A stretch of DNA of 12,388 bases. Source: Candidatus Faecivivens stercoripullorum. Lineage in GTDB: Bacteria > Bacillota > Clostridia > Oscillospirales > Ruminococcaceae. Positions 5,679-12,388 of the stretch are shown here, piece after piece. The notes under the pieces were generated by a model. It searched no databases and had not been told where the DNA came from. It saw only the letters and a program-made list of their open reading frames with translations. The stretch spans positions 1-12,388 of the forward strand of contig DVLW01000031.1 in NCBI GenBank assembly GCA_018715285.1. The letters are read 5' to 3'. Position 1 is the first letter of the stretch. Every line of letters starts with the position of its first letter. The position numbers and the translations under genes were made by a program.

Positions 5679-6788
5679 TTATTCACACCAGGCACAGAAA
5701 TTTACTTCCCATGCCGGATAATACGGCTGATGTCTCAGACAGATTCGATATTCCGGCTGAAGCCTGTGCAGAAGTCTCGGCAGCGCAAAAATATCCTCTG
5801 TACGGTGATAAGCGGAAAACAACAGCCTGGGCTTCTGTTCAAGCGTCTTTACAGCACCCGAAAGCGCCTCAGCTTCCGCTCCCTCGACATCCATCTTAAT
5901 CAGGGTACAGTGTTTCCCGCAGGTGAGCGAATCAATCGAATAAACCGGTACCTTCAGCTTTCCCTGTGCAGAAAGTGCGGAATTGCGTCCGGCAGCATTG
6001 TCAAACGTTTCTTCCCCATCCGACGACCATACGCCGCCTTCAACCAGCGTAAAGCGCTCATCTCCGGTTATGCCGGGCATAAACTGTTCCATCTTCTGAA
6101 GCAGTTTGCGCCGGTTTTTCGGGTCAGGTTCAACCGCCGTAACCGAGCGGAAGTTTCCACCCGTAAATTCCAGCAGTTCCCGCACCGTGTCTCCGTCATA
6201 TGCACCAAGGTCATAGAAAGATTCGTCACCGCCAACTTTCAGCAAACGGTACATTTCTTCCCGCTCGGATTCACATTCCGAAAGGTAACACAGTTTCCCG
6301 GTCATCCGGTAGGAAAAAAGATTGACAAACACCTTTTTCGACAGATCATCCGCCAGCAGCGAGTAGCTTTCTGCCAGTTCTACGCGATGGGCCATCGCAT
6401 ATTCCCGGTCCCAGATTCCACCGCCAAACAGCGGAAGATCCGGAGCATACAATGTATGTCTGCGGGCAATGCTGTCAATATGCGCCATCACATCCGGCAA
6501 AAACGAGCCAAAGCAGAGCAGAATCACAAAATCATCCAATCGTGATTCCACCTCAGCCAGCTTCTCGACCCGGTACCCCAAAAAATTCTGACCACGGACA
6601 AACTCATCAGTCGCAAAGACACCGCTGACTTCAATTCCCCGTCTGCGGCACTCATCAAACGCCTTCTGAGCACCATTGCCCATTCCATACAGGACGACCG
6701 GGCGGGTTTCAGACTGAAGCCGTTCCCAGAGGGTCATTTCCTGTAAAATGATGTCCATTTTCTCAAGAAATTCACCTGAAACTGCCAT
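5679..6788 (-). CDS. FkbM family methyltransferase with N-terminal Rossmann-like domain
   Basis: This is a probable SAM-dependent O-methyltransferase of the FkbM family, 369 aa from the ATG. From about 190 onward the FkbM domain shows the SAM-binding loop FYDLGAYDGDTVRELLE, the acidic strand end VEPDPKN, the IKMDVEGAEAEAL block and the C-terminal SAYHRTEDIFALPRLL...LRHQPYYPAWEVNF, all typical of the family. The first 120 residues hold a separate nucleotide-binding-like segment (VVLYGMGNGAQKAFDECRRR, about 31-50) resembling sugar-nucleotide or CoA-binding Rossmann folds. FkbM proteins often act on polysaccharides or secondary metabolites; the acceptor is unknown. The frame stays open to a TTG at 6797, but GGGGGAG (6805-6799) abuts that TTG and lies 10 nt from the ATG at 6788, so 6788 is chosen. 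It has its own promoter and precedes the oadG-like gene. Confidence 0.87.
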   Translation of the reverse strand: MAVSGEFLEKMDIILQEMTLWERLQSETRPVVLYGMGNGAQKAFDECRRRGIEVSGVFATDEFVRGQNFLGYRVEKLAEVESRLDDFVILLCFGSFLPDVMAHIDSIARRHTLYAPDLPLFGGGIWDREYAMAHRVELAESYSLLADDLSKKVFVNLFSYRMTGKLCYLSECESEREEMYRLLKVGGDESFYDLGAYDGDTVRELLEFTGGNFRSVTAVEPDPKNRRKLLQKMEQFMPGITGDERFTLVEGGVWSSDGEETFDNAAGRNSALSAQGKLKVPVYSIDSLTCGKHCTLIKMDVEGAEAEALSGAVKTLEQKPRLLFSAYHRTEDIFALPRLLHRLQPEYRICLRHQPYYPAWEVNFCAWCE

Positions 6789-6822
6789 CAAATCCAAACT
6801 CCCCCATGCTAAGATTACCCTT

Positions 6823-6851
6823 ATTATACCCTATTTTTCATCACTTGTCTA
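6823..6851 (-). promoter_or_regulatory. Sigma-A-type promoter of fkbM
   Basis: On the minus strand, -35 TAGACA (6851-6846), a 17-nt spacer and a perfect -10 TATAAT (6828-6823). The predicted start near 6816 leaves a leader of about 28 nt carrying the ribosome binding site. It lies directly after the minus-strand terminator at 6862-6884. Confidence 0.8.
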
Positions 6852-6861
6852 TACTTCGTTC

Positions 6862-6884
6862 AAAAAAAGTGCAGTGCCTGCACT
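6862..6884 (-). terminator. Rho-independent terminator in the fkbM-sdaAB divergent region
   Basis: Read on the minus strand, AGTGCAG (6884-6878), loop GCA and CTGCACT (6874-6868) form a perfect 7-bp stem followed by six more Ts (6867-6862). No protein gene on the minus strand ends here, so it must stop either antisense transcripts leaving sdaAB or a non-coding RNA. Confidence 0.75.
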
Positions 6885-6958
6885 CCCTTATTCGCGTTGA
6901 TCGGCCGCGTTCCGACGGCCTCGATTGCAAAAATAACAGCCTTTGCAAACGCGCCGGG
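6862..6958 (-). ncRNA. Candidate structured RNA: three-way junction plus terminator
   Basis: Nested inverted repeats fill this otherwise empty stretch. A closing stem pairs AACGCG (6948-6953) with CGCGTT (6893-6898). Inside it are hairpin TTGCAAA/TTTGCAA (6925-6931 with 6942-6948, 10-nt loop) and hairpin GGCCG/CGGCC (6903-6907 with 6916-6920, 8-nt loop), the latter extended by ATC/GAT across a 2-nt bulge. An outer CCC/GGG pairing (6885-6887 with 6956-6958) is possible. On the minus strand this ends in the terminator at 6862-6884. No known riboswitch or sRNA consensus was recognised and no clear minus-strand promoter was found upstream. It could be an sRNA, a leader element, or chance structure in GC-rich DNA. 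Confidence 0.4.
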
Positions 6959-6997
6959 CAGCTTGTGCGTTATTGGGACAACAGAGAATAATTCAGG

Positions 6998-7011
6998 AAC
7001 TGTTCACAGTT
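6998..7011. promoter_or_regulatory. Inverted repeat upstream of the sdaAB promoter
   Basis: A perfect 6-bp inverted repeat, AACTGT / ACAGTT, with a 2-nt centre. It sits 15 bases upstream of the -35 box of the sdaAB promoter, roughly -64 to -51 from the predicted start, which would suit an activator site. The cognate regulator is unknown. Confidence 0.35.
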
Positions 7012-7026
7012 TGTTTTGCTCCCTCA

Positions 7027-7055
7027 TTGCGAAAACTGCCCAAATGTGATACACT
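7027..7055 (+). promoter_or_regulatory. Promoter of the sdaAB-pepF-sdaAA operon
   Basis: -35 TTGCGA (7027-7032), a 17-nt spacer and -10 TACACT (7050-7055), with an extended -10 TG dinucleotide at 7047-7048. The hexamers are imperfect (4 of 6 each), but the spacing and extended -10 are good. The predicted start near 7062 argues against an ATG at 7066 as the sdaAB start. Confidence 0.6.
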
Positions 7056-7080
7056 GATAAACGATATGAAAAACAGGAGG

Positions 7081-7764
7081 ATGAAGGATTTGGGACTTTT
7101 TGATATTATGGGTCCGGTCATGATCGGCCCAAGCAGTTCCCATACAGCCGGCGCGGCAAGACTGGGAAGGCTGGTACGGCAGCTGACCGGCGGCGAAATC
7201 CGCAAGGTGACCATGTACCTGCACGGTTCTTTTGCCACGACCTACCGTGGACACGGTACCGACAAGGCGCTGTTGGCCGGGATTCTGGACATGCTTCCTT
7301 CAGACGAACGGCTCCGGGAATCCTTCCGTCTGGCGGAAGAAGCGGGTATCCAGTACGCTTTTATTCCGACTGATCTTGGGGAAGACTATCATCCGAATAC
7401 CGTCAAGTTTGTCGTTGAAACCGCTTCGGGGATATCCCATACTGTGATCGGTGCATCCATTGGCGGCGGACAGGTACTCATACGGGAAATCGATTCCCTT
7501 AAAGTACGCTTTACCGGCGAACGGCCGATTATCATCTGCCTGCATGAAGACCATCCGGGCGTTATTGCCGGTATCTCAACCGTGCTGTACGAAGCGCATA
7601 TCAATATCGGCAATATGAACGTTGACCGTGATCTCAAACGGAACAGCCATACTGCCCAGATGTATATTGAAATCGACTCCCTGCCTACCAGGGAACTGGA
7701 AAATCAGATCCGGGCCATTCCCGGCATTCTCAATGCGATGATTCTGCTGCCTGTACAGGAATGA
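7081..7764 (+). CDS. sdaAB: L-serine dehydratase, iron-sulfur-dependent, beta subunit
   Basis: This is the beta subunit of the two-chain [4Fe-4S] L-serine dehydratase, which turns L-serine into pyruvate and ammonia in the cytosol. It is 227 aa, near B. subtilis SdaAB (about 220). The N-terminal hallmark LFDIMGPVMIGPSSSHTAGA is present at about residues 6-25, with GHGTDKALLAG further on. A C-terminal ACT domain begins at about 146 (RPIIICLHEDHPGVIAGIST). Three starts compete. The ATG at 7066 lacks a ribosome binding site and nearly coincides with the transcription start. The ATG at 7081 aligns in length with B. subtilis SdaAB but abuts AGGAGG. A TTG at 7090 has ideal 9-nt spacing. I report 7081, but 7090 is plausible. 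It heads the operon; the alpha partner lies beyond pepF. Confidence 0.92.
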   Translation: MKDLGLFDIMGPVMIGPSSSHTAGAARLGRLVRQLTGGEIRKVTMYLHGSFATTYRGHGTDKALLAGILDMLPSDERLRESFRLAEEAGIQYAFIPTDLGEDYHPNTVKFVVETASGISHTVIGASIGGGQVLIREIDSLKVRFTGERPIIICLHEDHPGVIAGISTVLYEAHINIGNMNVDRDLKRNSHTAQMYIEIDSLPTRELENQIRAIPGILNAMILLPVQE

Positions 7765-7808
7765 ACCGGCAGCATATTCTGTTTTATAAAGAAAGGAAAT
7801 GAATCAAA

Positions 7809-9593
7809 ATGGAACAGCTGAAAGAAAGAAAAGATATGGACCCGCGTTTTACCTGGGATTTTACCGACCTGTATCCTTCTGATGAAGCATGGGAGGAAGA
7901 AATGAAGGCTCTTGGCGGCGAGGTAGAAAGCCTTGCTTCCATTAAGGGAACACTTGGCGCTTCTGCTGCTTCGCTGAAAGCCGGACTCGACCGTTACTAC
8001 GCAGTTGCAAAGCGGCTTTTCCTTGCCGGTTCCTACGCATTCTTTCATATGTCTGCCGACAACGGCGATCCCCGTTACCAGCGGATGATCGGCCTTTCCC
8101 AGCAGCTGGAAGCAAAATTTGGACAGGTTACCTCTTTCCTTGACCCGGAAATTCTGGCAATTGACCCGGATACTCTGGCAGAATACATGAAAGATCCTTC
8201 TCTGACCGAATACCGCCACATTATCGAAAATACTACCAGAGCCCGTGCACACACCCTGCCGGCTGAACAGGAAGCACTGCTTTCCCAGTTTGCACAGGTA
8301 CGCAATACCCCTGACCAGGTTTTCTCGATGTTCGGAGATGTCGATATCCGTTTTGAGGATGTCATCGACGAAAACGGCAAACCTTCTCCTCTGACCAACG
8401 GCAACTTCGGCGTATACCGCGAAAGCCGCTGCCAGGCTGTCCGCAAGGATTCCTTTGAAAAGATGATGGGTGCTTTCAAGGCCGCTATCAATACCCTTTC
8501 TGCAAACTACACCGGTCAGGTTCGTCTGAACAATGCCTTTGCCCGTATCCGCGGATTTGATTCTGCCTGTGAAGCAGCGTTGTTTGCCGGCAATATTCCG
8601 GTCAGCGTATATGATTCCCTGACCGAAGCTATTCACCAGAGCCTGCCGACGATGAAACGTTATCTCGGCCTGCGCAAAAAGGTGCTGGGACTGGATGAGC
8701 TGAACATGTACGACCTGTATGTTCCGATGGTCGACAATGTAGACTACCCGATGCCCTATGAAGATGGTAAACAGCTGGTTAAAAAGGCACTGGCACCGCT
8801 GGGCGAAAAATACGCTGCACTGCTCGACCGTGCATTCAATGAACACTGGATTGACGTCTACGAAAACAAGGGCAAGACTTCCGGTGCTTATTCTGCTGGT
8901 GTCTACGGCGTTCACTCGTTTGTCCTGCTCAACTATACCGATACGCTGGATGATGCTTTCACACTGGCACACGAGCTGGGCCATGCAATGCACTCCTACC
9001 TGTCCAACGAAGCACAGACTTTTGCAAACTCCGATTATTTCATCACCGTTGCCGAGGTCGCTTCCACTGTCAACGAAGTACTGTTGACCAAGTACCTGCT
9101 TGCTACCGAAACTGATCCCAAGAAACGCGCTTATATCCTCAACCACTTCCTGGAAGGATTCCGCACAACCGTTTACCGTCAGACTCTGTTTGCTGAGTTT
9201 GAACGCAAAGCACATGATCTTGACCAGGCTGGTACTCCTCTGACTGCCGAGGTACTGAACGGTATCTATCATGACCTGAACGCTCTTTATTATGATGGTG
9301 CAACCGTCAACCCGCTTCAGGACGTCGAATGGGCACGGATTCCGCATTTCTATTCTTCTTTCTATGTTTATCAGTACGCAACCGGTTTCTGCTCGGCTGT
9401 TGCGATTGCCAACCATATCATTGAAACTGGCGACGCATCCGATTACCTCCGCTTCCTGACCACTGGCGGCAGCGATTATCCGATTGAAGAGCTGAAGATT
9501 GCCGGTGTCGACCTGACACAGCCGGATACCGTCAAAAACGCACTGAAGGTATTTGATGAGAGCCTCTCCGAACTGGAAGCGCTGATCGGCTAA
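7809..9593 (+). CDS. pepF: Oligoendopeptidase F (M3B zinc metallopeptidase)
   Basis: This cytosolic zinc endopeptidase trims short peptides (known PepF enzymes cleave peptides of about 7-17 residues) and so contributes to amino-acid supply and peptide turnover. It is 594 aa, the normal length for the M3B family. The zinc site is intact: His388-Glu389-Leu-Gly-His392 (TLAHELGHAMHSYLS), with the third ligand Glu416 in VAEVASTVNEVLL, 24 residues on. The substrate-clamping C-terminal block IPHFYSSFYVYQYATGFCSA is also present. There is no signal peptide. The start at 7809 has AAAGGA about 11 nt upstream; an ATG at 7799 is out of frame. It lies 44 nt after sdaAB and 15 nt before sdaAA, so it is almost certainly co-transcribed with both. 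That insertion between dehydratase subunits is unusual and suggests coupling of peptide and serine catabolism. Confidence 0.95.
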   Translation: MEQLKERKDMDPRFTWDFTDLYPSDEAWEEEMKALGGEVESLASIKGTLGASAASLKAGLDRYYAVAKRLFLAGSYAFFHMSADNGDPRYQRMIGLSQQLEAKFGQVTSFLDPEILAIDPDTLAEYMKDPSLTEYRHIIENTTRARAHTLPAEQEALLSQFAQVRNTPDQVFSMFGDVDIRFEDVIDENGKPSPLTNGNFGVYRESRCQAVRKDSFEKMMGAFKAAINTLSANYTGQVRLNNAFARIRGFDSACEAALFAGNIPVSVYDSLTEAIHQSLPTMKRYLGLRKKVLGLDELNMYDLYVPMVDNVDYPMPYEDGKQLVKKALAPLGEKYAALLDRAFNEHWIDVYENKGKTSGAYSAGVYGVHSFVLLNYTDTLDDAFTLAHELGHAMHSYLSNEAQTFANSDYFITVAEVASTVNEVLLTKYLLATETDPKKRAYILNHFLEGFRTTVYRQTLFAEFERKAHDLDQAGTPLTAEVLNGIYHDLNALYYDGATVNPLQDVEWARIPHFYSSFYVYQYATGFCSAVAIANHIIETGDASDYLRFLTTGGSDYPIEELKIAGVDLTQPDTVKNALKVFDESLSELEALIG

Positions 9594-9608
9594 TCGGGAG
9601 AAAATACA

Positions 9609-10478
9609 ATGACTGCAAAAGAATGCCTTGTCCGCGCTGAAAGGGACTCTGTTACCCTTGGGGCACTCTCTCTTGCCATCGAATCGGAAAGCGGCGGTTC
9701 GATGGCAAACTCCCTTGATCGGCTTTCCTCCATGCTGGAAGTTATGGAGGCAGAAGTCGAAAACGCACTGACTGCTCCGGTACTGTCGGTCAGCGGATTG
9801 ACCGGCGGAGACGGTTATCTCTATGAAAAATACCGGCAGGCAGGTGGTTCACTGCTCGGCCATATTCCGGCACTTGCCACTGCTTACGCATTATCTGCCT
9901 CTGAAACAAACGCTGCGATGGGCAGAATCGTCGCATGTCCGACTGCCGGTTCATGCGGTATCGTCCCGGCATGTGTACTGGCTGTTTCCCGGGTACGGAA
10001 TATCCCGCGGGAAAAGGTACTGGAAGCACTCGCATGTGCAGGACTGGTCGGAATGCTGATCGATGAACACGCATCCCTTGCAGGTGCACAGGGCGGCTGT
10101 CAGGCTGAATGTGGAAGTGCGGCTGCAATGGCTGCCGCAGCTGTGGTGGAAATGATGGGCAGCAGTCCAAAGGCTGCTTTCAATGCCGCCGCAATTGCAA
10201 TCAAAAACCAGCTTGGTCTGGTGTGTGACCCGGTTGCCGGGTTGGTGGAAATTCCCTGCATCAAGCGGAATGTCGGCGGCGTTTCCATTGCGCTGTCGGC
10301 TGCTGATCTGGCACTGGCCGGGATTGAAAGCAAGATTCCGTTTGACGATACCGTCGATGCAATGAACCGGGTCGGAAAAGCACTGCCTGCTGCACTGCGC
10401 GAAACGGCGCTGGGTGGACTGGCAACGACCGAAACCGGAAAGGAAATGCAGAAAAAAGTGTTCGGAAACGAAAAATAA
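9609..10478 (+). CDS. sdaAA: L-serine dehydratase, iron-sulfur-dependent, alpha subunit
   Basis: This is the catalytic, cluster-bearing subunit of the two-chain L-serine dehydratase; the [4Fe-4S] cluster acts as Lewis acid for serine deamination to pyruvate. At 289 aa it is close to typical SdaAA proteins (about 290-300). Signature stretches: PTAGSCGIVPACVLAV at 111-126, GAQGGCQAECGSAAAMA at about 159-175 and LVCDPVAGLVEIPCIKRN at about 204-221. Cys164, Cys206 and Cys217 have the same spacing (42 and 11) as the cluster ligands Cys343/385/396 reported for the Legionella enzyme. The start at 9609 has GGGAG 8 nt upstream, and the gap after pepF is only 15 nt. With sdaAB it gives a complete enzyme. 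Such enzymes are oxygen-labile, fitting an anaerobic host. No terminator is obvious after it. Confidence 0.95.
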   Translation: MTAKECLVRAERDSVTLGALSLAIESESGGSMANSLDRLSSMLEVMEAEVENALTAPVLSVSGLTGGDGYLYEKYRQAGGSLLGHIPALATAYALSASETNAAMGRIVACPTAGSCGIVPACVLAVSRVRNIPREKVLEALACAGLVGMLIDEHASLAGAQGGCQAECGSAAAMAAAAVVEMMGSSPKAAFNAAAIAIKNQLGLVCDPVAGLVEIPCIKRNVGGVSIALSAADLALAGIESKIPFDDTVDAMNRVGKALPAALRETALGGLATTETGKEMQKKVFGNEK

Positions 10479-10511
10479 ACTACTGTCGGCGCTGATTTAT
10501 TCCGCATTCGC

Positions 10512-10540
10512 TTGACATTTTTCGTCACGTCCTCTACAAT
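10512..10540 (+). promoter_or_regulatory. Sigma-A-type promoter of asnS
   Basis: A perfect -35 TTGACA (10512-10517), a 17-nt spacer and -10 TACAAT (10535-10540). The predicted start near 10547 leaves a leader of only about 33 nt, so there is no room for a T-box. It lies in the 101-base gap after sdaAA and makes asnS a separate transcription unit. Confidence 0.85.
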
Positions 10541-10579
10541 AGAATTCAGCCTAATAATACAGGAAAGGTTTGATACACG

Positions 10580-11971
10580 ATGAAACGCACTGAAATTGCA
10601 CAGCTGCATAAAAATTATGCCGCAATGGATGGGCAGACGGTCACCGTTGCCGGTTGGATTAAAACCAGCCGCGACTCCAAAGCGGTAGGTTTTCTGTCTA
10701 TCGGAGACGGCAGCTGCTTTACCCCTGTTCAGATCGTATATGACGCTGACAAACTCGCCAATTTTAAAGAGGTCACCAAATTCGGCGTTGGCGCAGCAGT
10801 CATTGTAAACGGCAAAGTTGTCGTTACTCCCGGCGCAAAACAGCCCTTTGAAATCCATGCAGATGAAATTACACTGGAAGGCGCGTCTTCTCCTGAGTAT
10901 CCGCTTCAGAAAAAGCGTCACACACTGGAATACCTGCGCACAATCTCCTATCTGCGTCCCCGCACCAATACTTTCCAGGCTGTTTTCCGCATCCGTTCCG
11001 CGATTGCGTTTGCGATTCACTCCTTCTTCCAGGAGAGAGGTTTCTGTTATGTACACACTCCGCTGATTACCGCAAGTGACTGCGAAGGTGCTGGCGAAAT
11101 GTTCCGTGTCACCACAATTGACCCGGCTAATCCTCCTATGACTGAGGATGGCACTGTCGATTACGCACAGGATTTCTTTGGCCGTCAGACCAACCTGACC
11201 GTTTCCGGCCAGCTGGAAGCAGAAGCAATGGCAATGGCATTTGGTAACGTCTATACCTTCGGCCCGACCTTCCGTGCCGAACAGTCTTACACCACCCGTC
11301 ATGCGGCTGAGTTCTGGATGATTGAGCCGGAGATGGCATTTGCAGACCTGGCAGATGATATGGAATGCATCCACGACATGATTAAATATGTCATCGGCTA
11401 TGTACTCGAACATTGCCCGGACGAGCTCCAGTTCTGCAACAATTTCTATGACAAGGGCCTGATTGAGCGCCTGCGCGGACTGCTGGAAGCAGAGTTTGCT
11501 CATGTTACCTATACTGAAGCAATCAAGCTGCTGGAAGAACATAAGGATGAATTCAAATATCCTGTTTTCTGGGGCTGTGATTTGCAGACCGAGCATGAAC
11601 GCTATCTGACTGAACAGGTTTTCAAGAAACCCGTTTTCGTTACCGACTATCCCAAGGAGATCAAGGCATTCTATATGCGCCTGAACGACGACGGCAAGAC
11701 GGTTGCGGCAGTTGACCTGCTGGTACCCGGTATCGGTGAGATCGTCGGCGGTTCTCAGCGTGAAGAGCGTCTGGACTACCTGACCGCTGCAATGAAGAAC
11801 TTCGGACTCAACGAATCTGATTACGACTGGTATCTGAACCTGCGCCGTTACGGCGGAACCAAGCACTGCGGATTTGGTCTGGGCTTTGAACGTCTGGTCA
11901 TGTACATGACCGGTGTCGAAAACATCCGTGACGTTATCCCCTTCCCCCGTACAACCGGCTCCATCTATTAA
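10580..11971 (+). CDS. asnS: Asparaginyl-tRNA synthetase (class IIb)
   Basis: This enzyme charges tRNA-Asn with asparagine using ATP in the cytosol. At 463 aa it is the typical bacterial AsnRS length. The N-terminal OB-fold anticodon-binding domain covers about 15-100 (VTVAGWIKTSRDSKAVGFLS). The class II catalytic core follows: RIRSAIAFAIHSFFQERGF (motif 1 region, about 137-155), TFGPTFRAEQSYTTRHAAEF (motif 2, about 226-245) and GFGLGFERLVMYMTGVENI (motif 3, about 431-449), then the C-terminal RDVIPFPRTTGSIY. The insertion and EFWMIEPEMAF fit AsnRS rather than AspRS or LysRS. The ribosome binding site AAAGG lies about 11 nt before the ATG. It has its own promoter and a strong terminator. Its presence implies direct Asn-tRNA charging, though an additional indirect pathway cannot be excluded. 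Confidence 0.97.
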   Translation: MKRTEIAQLHKNYAAMDGQTVTVAGWIKTSRDSKAVGFLSIGDGSCFTPVQIVYDADKLANFKEVTKFGVGAAVIVNGKVVVTPGAKQPFEIHADEITLEGASSPEYPLQKKRHTLEYLRTISYLRPRTNTFQAVFRIRSAIAFAIHSFFQERGFCYVHTPLITASDCEGAGEMFRVTTIDPANPPMTEDGTVDYAQDFFGRQTNLTVSGQLEAEAMAMAFGNVYTFGPTFRAEQSYTTRHAAEFWMIEPEMAFADLADDMECIHDMIKYVIGYVLEHCPDELQFCNNFYDKGLIERLRGLLEAEFAHVTYTEAIKLLEEHKDEFKYPVFWGCDLQTEHERYLTEQVFKKPVFVTDYPKEIKAFYMRLNDDGKTVAAVDLLVPGIGEIVGGSQREERLDYLTAAMKNFGLNESDYDWYLNLRRYGGTKHCGFGLGFERLVMYMTGVENIRDVIPFPRTTGSIY

Positions 11972-11991
11972 GCAGTTGGTCCTTTTGTTTT

Positions 11992-12018
11992 GCCCCAGGC
12001 AATTGCCTGGGGCGTTTT
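11992..12018 (+). terminator. Rho-independent terminator after asnS
   Basis: Perfect 9-bp arms GCCCCAGGC (11992-12000) and GCCTGGGGC (12005-12013) flank an AATT loop, followed by G and TTTT. It begins 20 bases after the asnS stop codon. There is no comparable T-run on the minus strand, so it acts in the plus direction. Confidence 0.88.
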
Positions 12019-12068
12019 AACGCACGGGCCTTTTGATAAATCTATTCTTCATACAGGAGTCATCTGTC

Positions 12069-12388
12069 ATGAAACATGTGATAAACTTTGTCAAAAAAGA
12101 AGCGGTGCTTTCCGCTTCGGCACTGCTGGCGGTAATATCGGCGTTTTTTGTTCCACCGTCGGCGGAGTACATCAGTTATATTGATTTCAGGGTACTGTCG
12201 CTGCTGTTTTGTCTGATGCTGGTGGTCGCAGGATTGAGAGGAATCGGCGTGTTCCACTATCTGGGAAGTACACTGCTGGGAAAAGCAAAGTCTACAAGGC
12301 TTCTCAGTTTGTTGTTGGTTGGACTCTGCTTTTTTTCAAGTATGCTGATTACCAATGACGTCTCGCTGATTACCTTTGTTCCGTTTGC
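12069..12388 (+). CDS. ArsB/NhaD/SLC13-like ion permease, N-terminal fragment (cut by window edge)
   Basis: The first 106 codons of a membrane transporter run off the right edge. The translation begins MKHVINFVKKEAVLSASALL and shows a hydrophobic helix at about 11-29, a second at about 40-56 (LSLLFCLMLVVAGL) and a third at about 80-97. It ends with SSMLITNDVSLITFVPF. A helix ending in TNDV(S/A)(L/T)xxxxP is characteristic of the ion transporter superfamily that includes ArsB arsenite pumps, NhaD Na+/H+ antiporters and SLC13 carriers. The substrate cannot be called from the fragment. The ATG at 12069 has AGGAG 9 nt upstream. It lies behind the asnS terminator in the same direction; no clear promoter is visible in the 50-base gap. 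Confidence 0.75.
   Translation, partial: MKHVINFVKKEAVLSASALLAVISAFFVPPSAEYISYIDFRVLSLLFCLMLVVAGLRGIGVFHYLGSTLLGKAKSTRLLSLLLVGLCFFSSMLITNDVSLITFVPF

Noticed and set aside
5730..6545. A plus-strand open frame (271 codons) opposite fkbM
   Set aside because: It is a basic, motif-free translation antisense to the FkbM methyltransferase, so a shadow.
6948..6970. GCCGGGCAG-like sequence on the plus strand, reminiscent of the 3' half of the ZTP riboswitch
   Set aside because: The matching conserved 5' half is not found upstream, and the sdaAB promoter lies downstream, so it would not be in a leader.
7704..9416. A long minus-strand open frame (570 codons) opposite pepF
   Set aside because: It is antisense to a well-supported peptidase with an intact zinc site. 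It is Cys/Phe/Val-rich with no recognisable domain and no ribosome binding site logic.
10479..10579. Possible T-box leader before asnS
   Set aside because: The predicted transcription start leaves only about 33 nt of leader, with no specifier loop, T-box sequence or terminator hairpin.
10100..11866. A long minus-strand open frame (588 codons) opposite asnS and the end of sdaAA
   Set aside because: It spans two unrelated conserved genes in antisense and shows no family motif.

Overview
The window looks like chromosomal DNA of a low-to-mid GC, probably anaerobic Gram-positive bacterium, most likely a Clostridia (Oscillospiraceae/Ruminococcaceae-like) gut species. This rests on four things: strong AGGAGG-type ribosome binding sites with consensus TTGACA/TATAAT promoters; a two-subunit [4Fe-4S] L-serine dehydratase; a Na+-pumping decarboxylase beta/gamma pair; and the overall gene content. 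The genus is an inference only. No IS element, phage gene, tRNA, rRNA or CRISPR array is visible.

Left part, all on the minus strand (read right to left). A cytosolic class C-type serine hydrolase (3944-3087) is followed by a four-gene unit: a CsoR/RcnR-family metal-sensing repressor, an EamA/DMT permease, an RpiR-type regulator and a DJ-1/PfpI protein. This unit has its own promoter (3032-3060), a near-perfect CsoR-type palindromic operator just downstream of it (2999-3019), and a terminator (337-375). It looks like a self-regulated stress or metal-response operon. Beyond it, at the left edge, lies the start of a phosphoglucomutase/phosphomannomutase gene with a textbook promoter.

Middle part, also on the minus strand. 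An FkbM-type methyltransferase gene with its own promoter is followed by the gamma (OadG-like) and beta (OadB) subunits of a sodium-translocating decarboxylase, then a terminator (3961-3996). The biotin carrier and carboxyltransferase subunits are not in the window.

Right part, on the plus strand. Diverging from fkbM is an apparent operon, sdaAB-pepF-sdaAA, in which an oligoendopeptidase F gene sits between the two subunits of L-serine dehydratase. Together they suit peptide cleavage followed by serine deamination to pyruvate plus ammonia. Next are asnS (asparaginyl-tRNA synthetase) with its own promoter and terminator, and the start of an ArsB/NhaD/SLC13-like permease that runs off the right edge.

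The 290-base divergent region between fkbM and sdaAB holds more than promoters. Nested inverted repeats that could fold as a three-way junction end in a strong terminator on the minus strand (about 6862-6958). No gene explains it, and it is the best candidate here for an undescribed RNA element. No other stretch over 300 bases lacks a gene.
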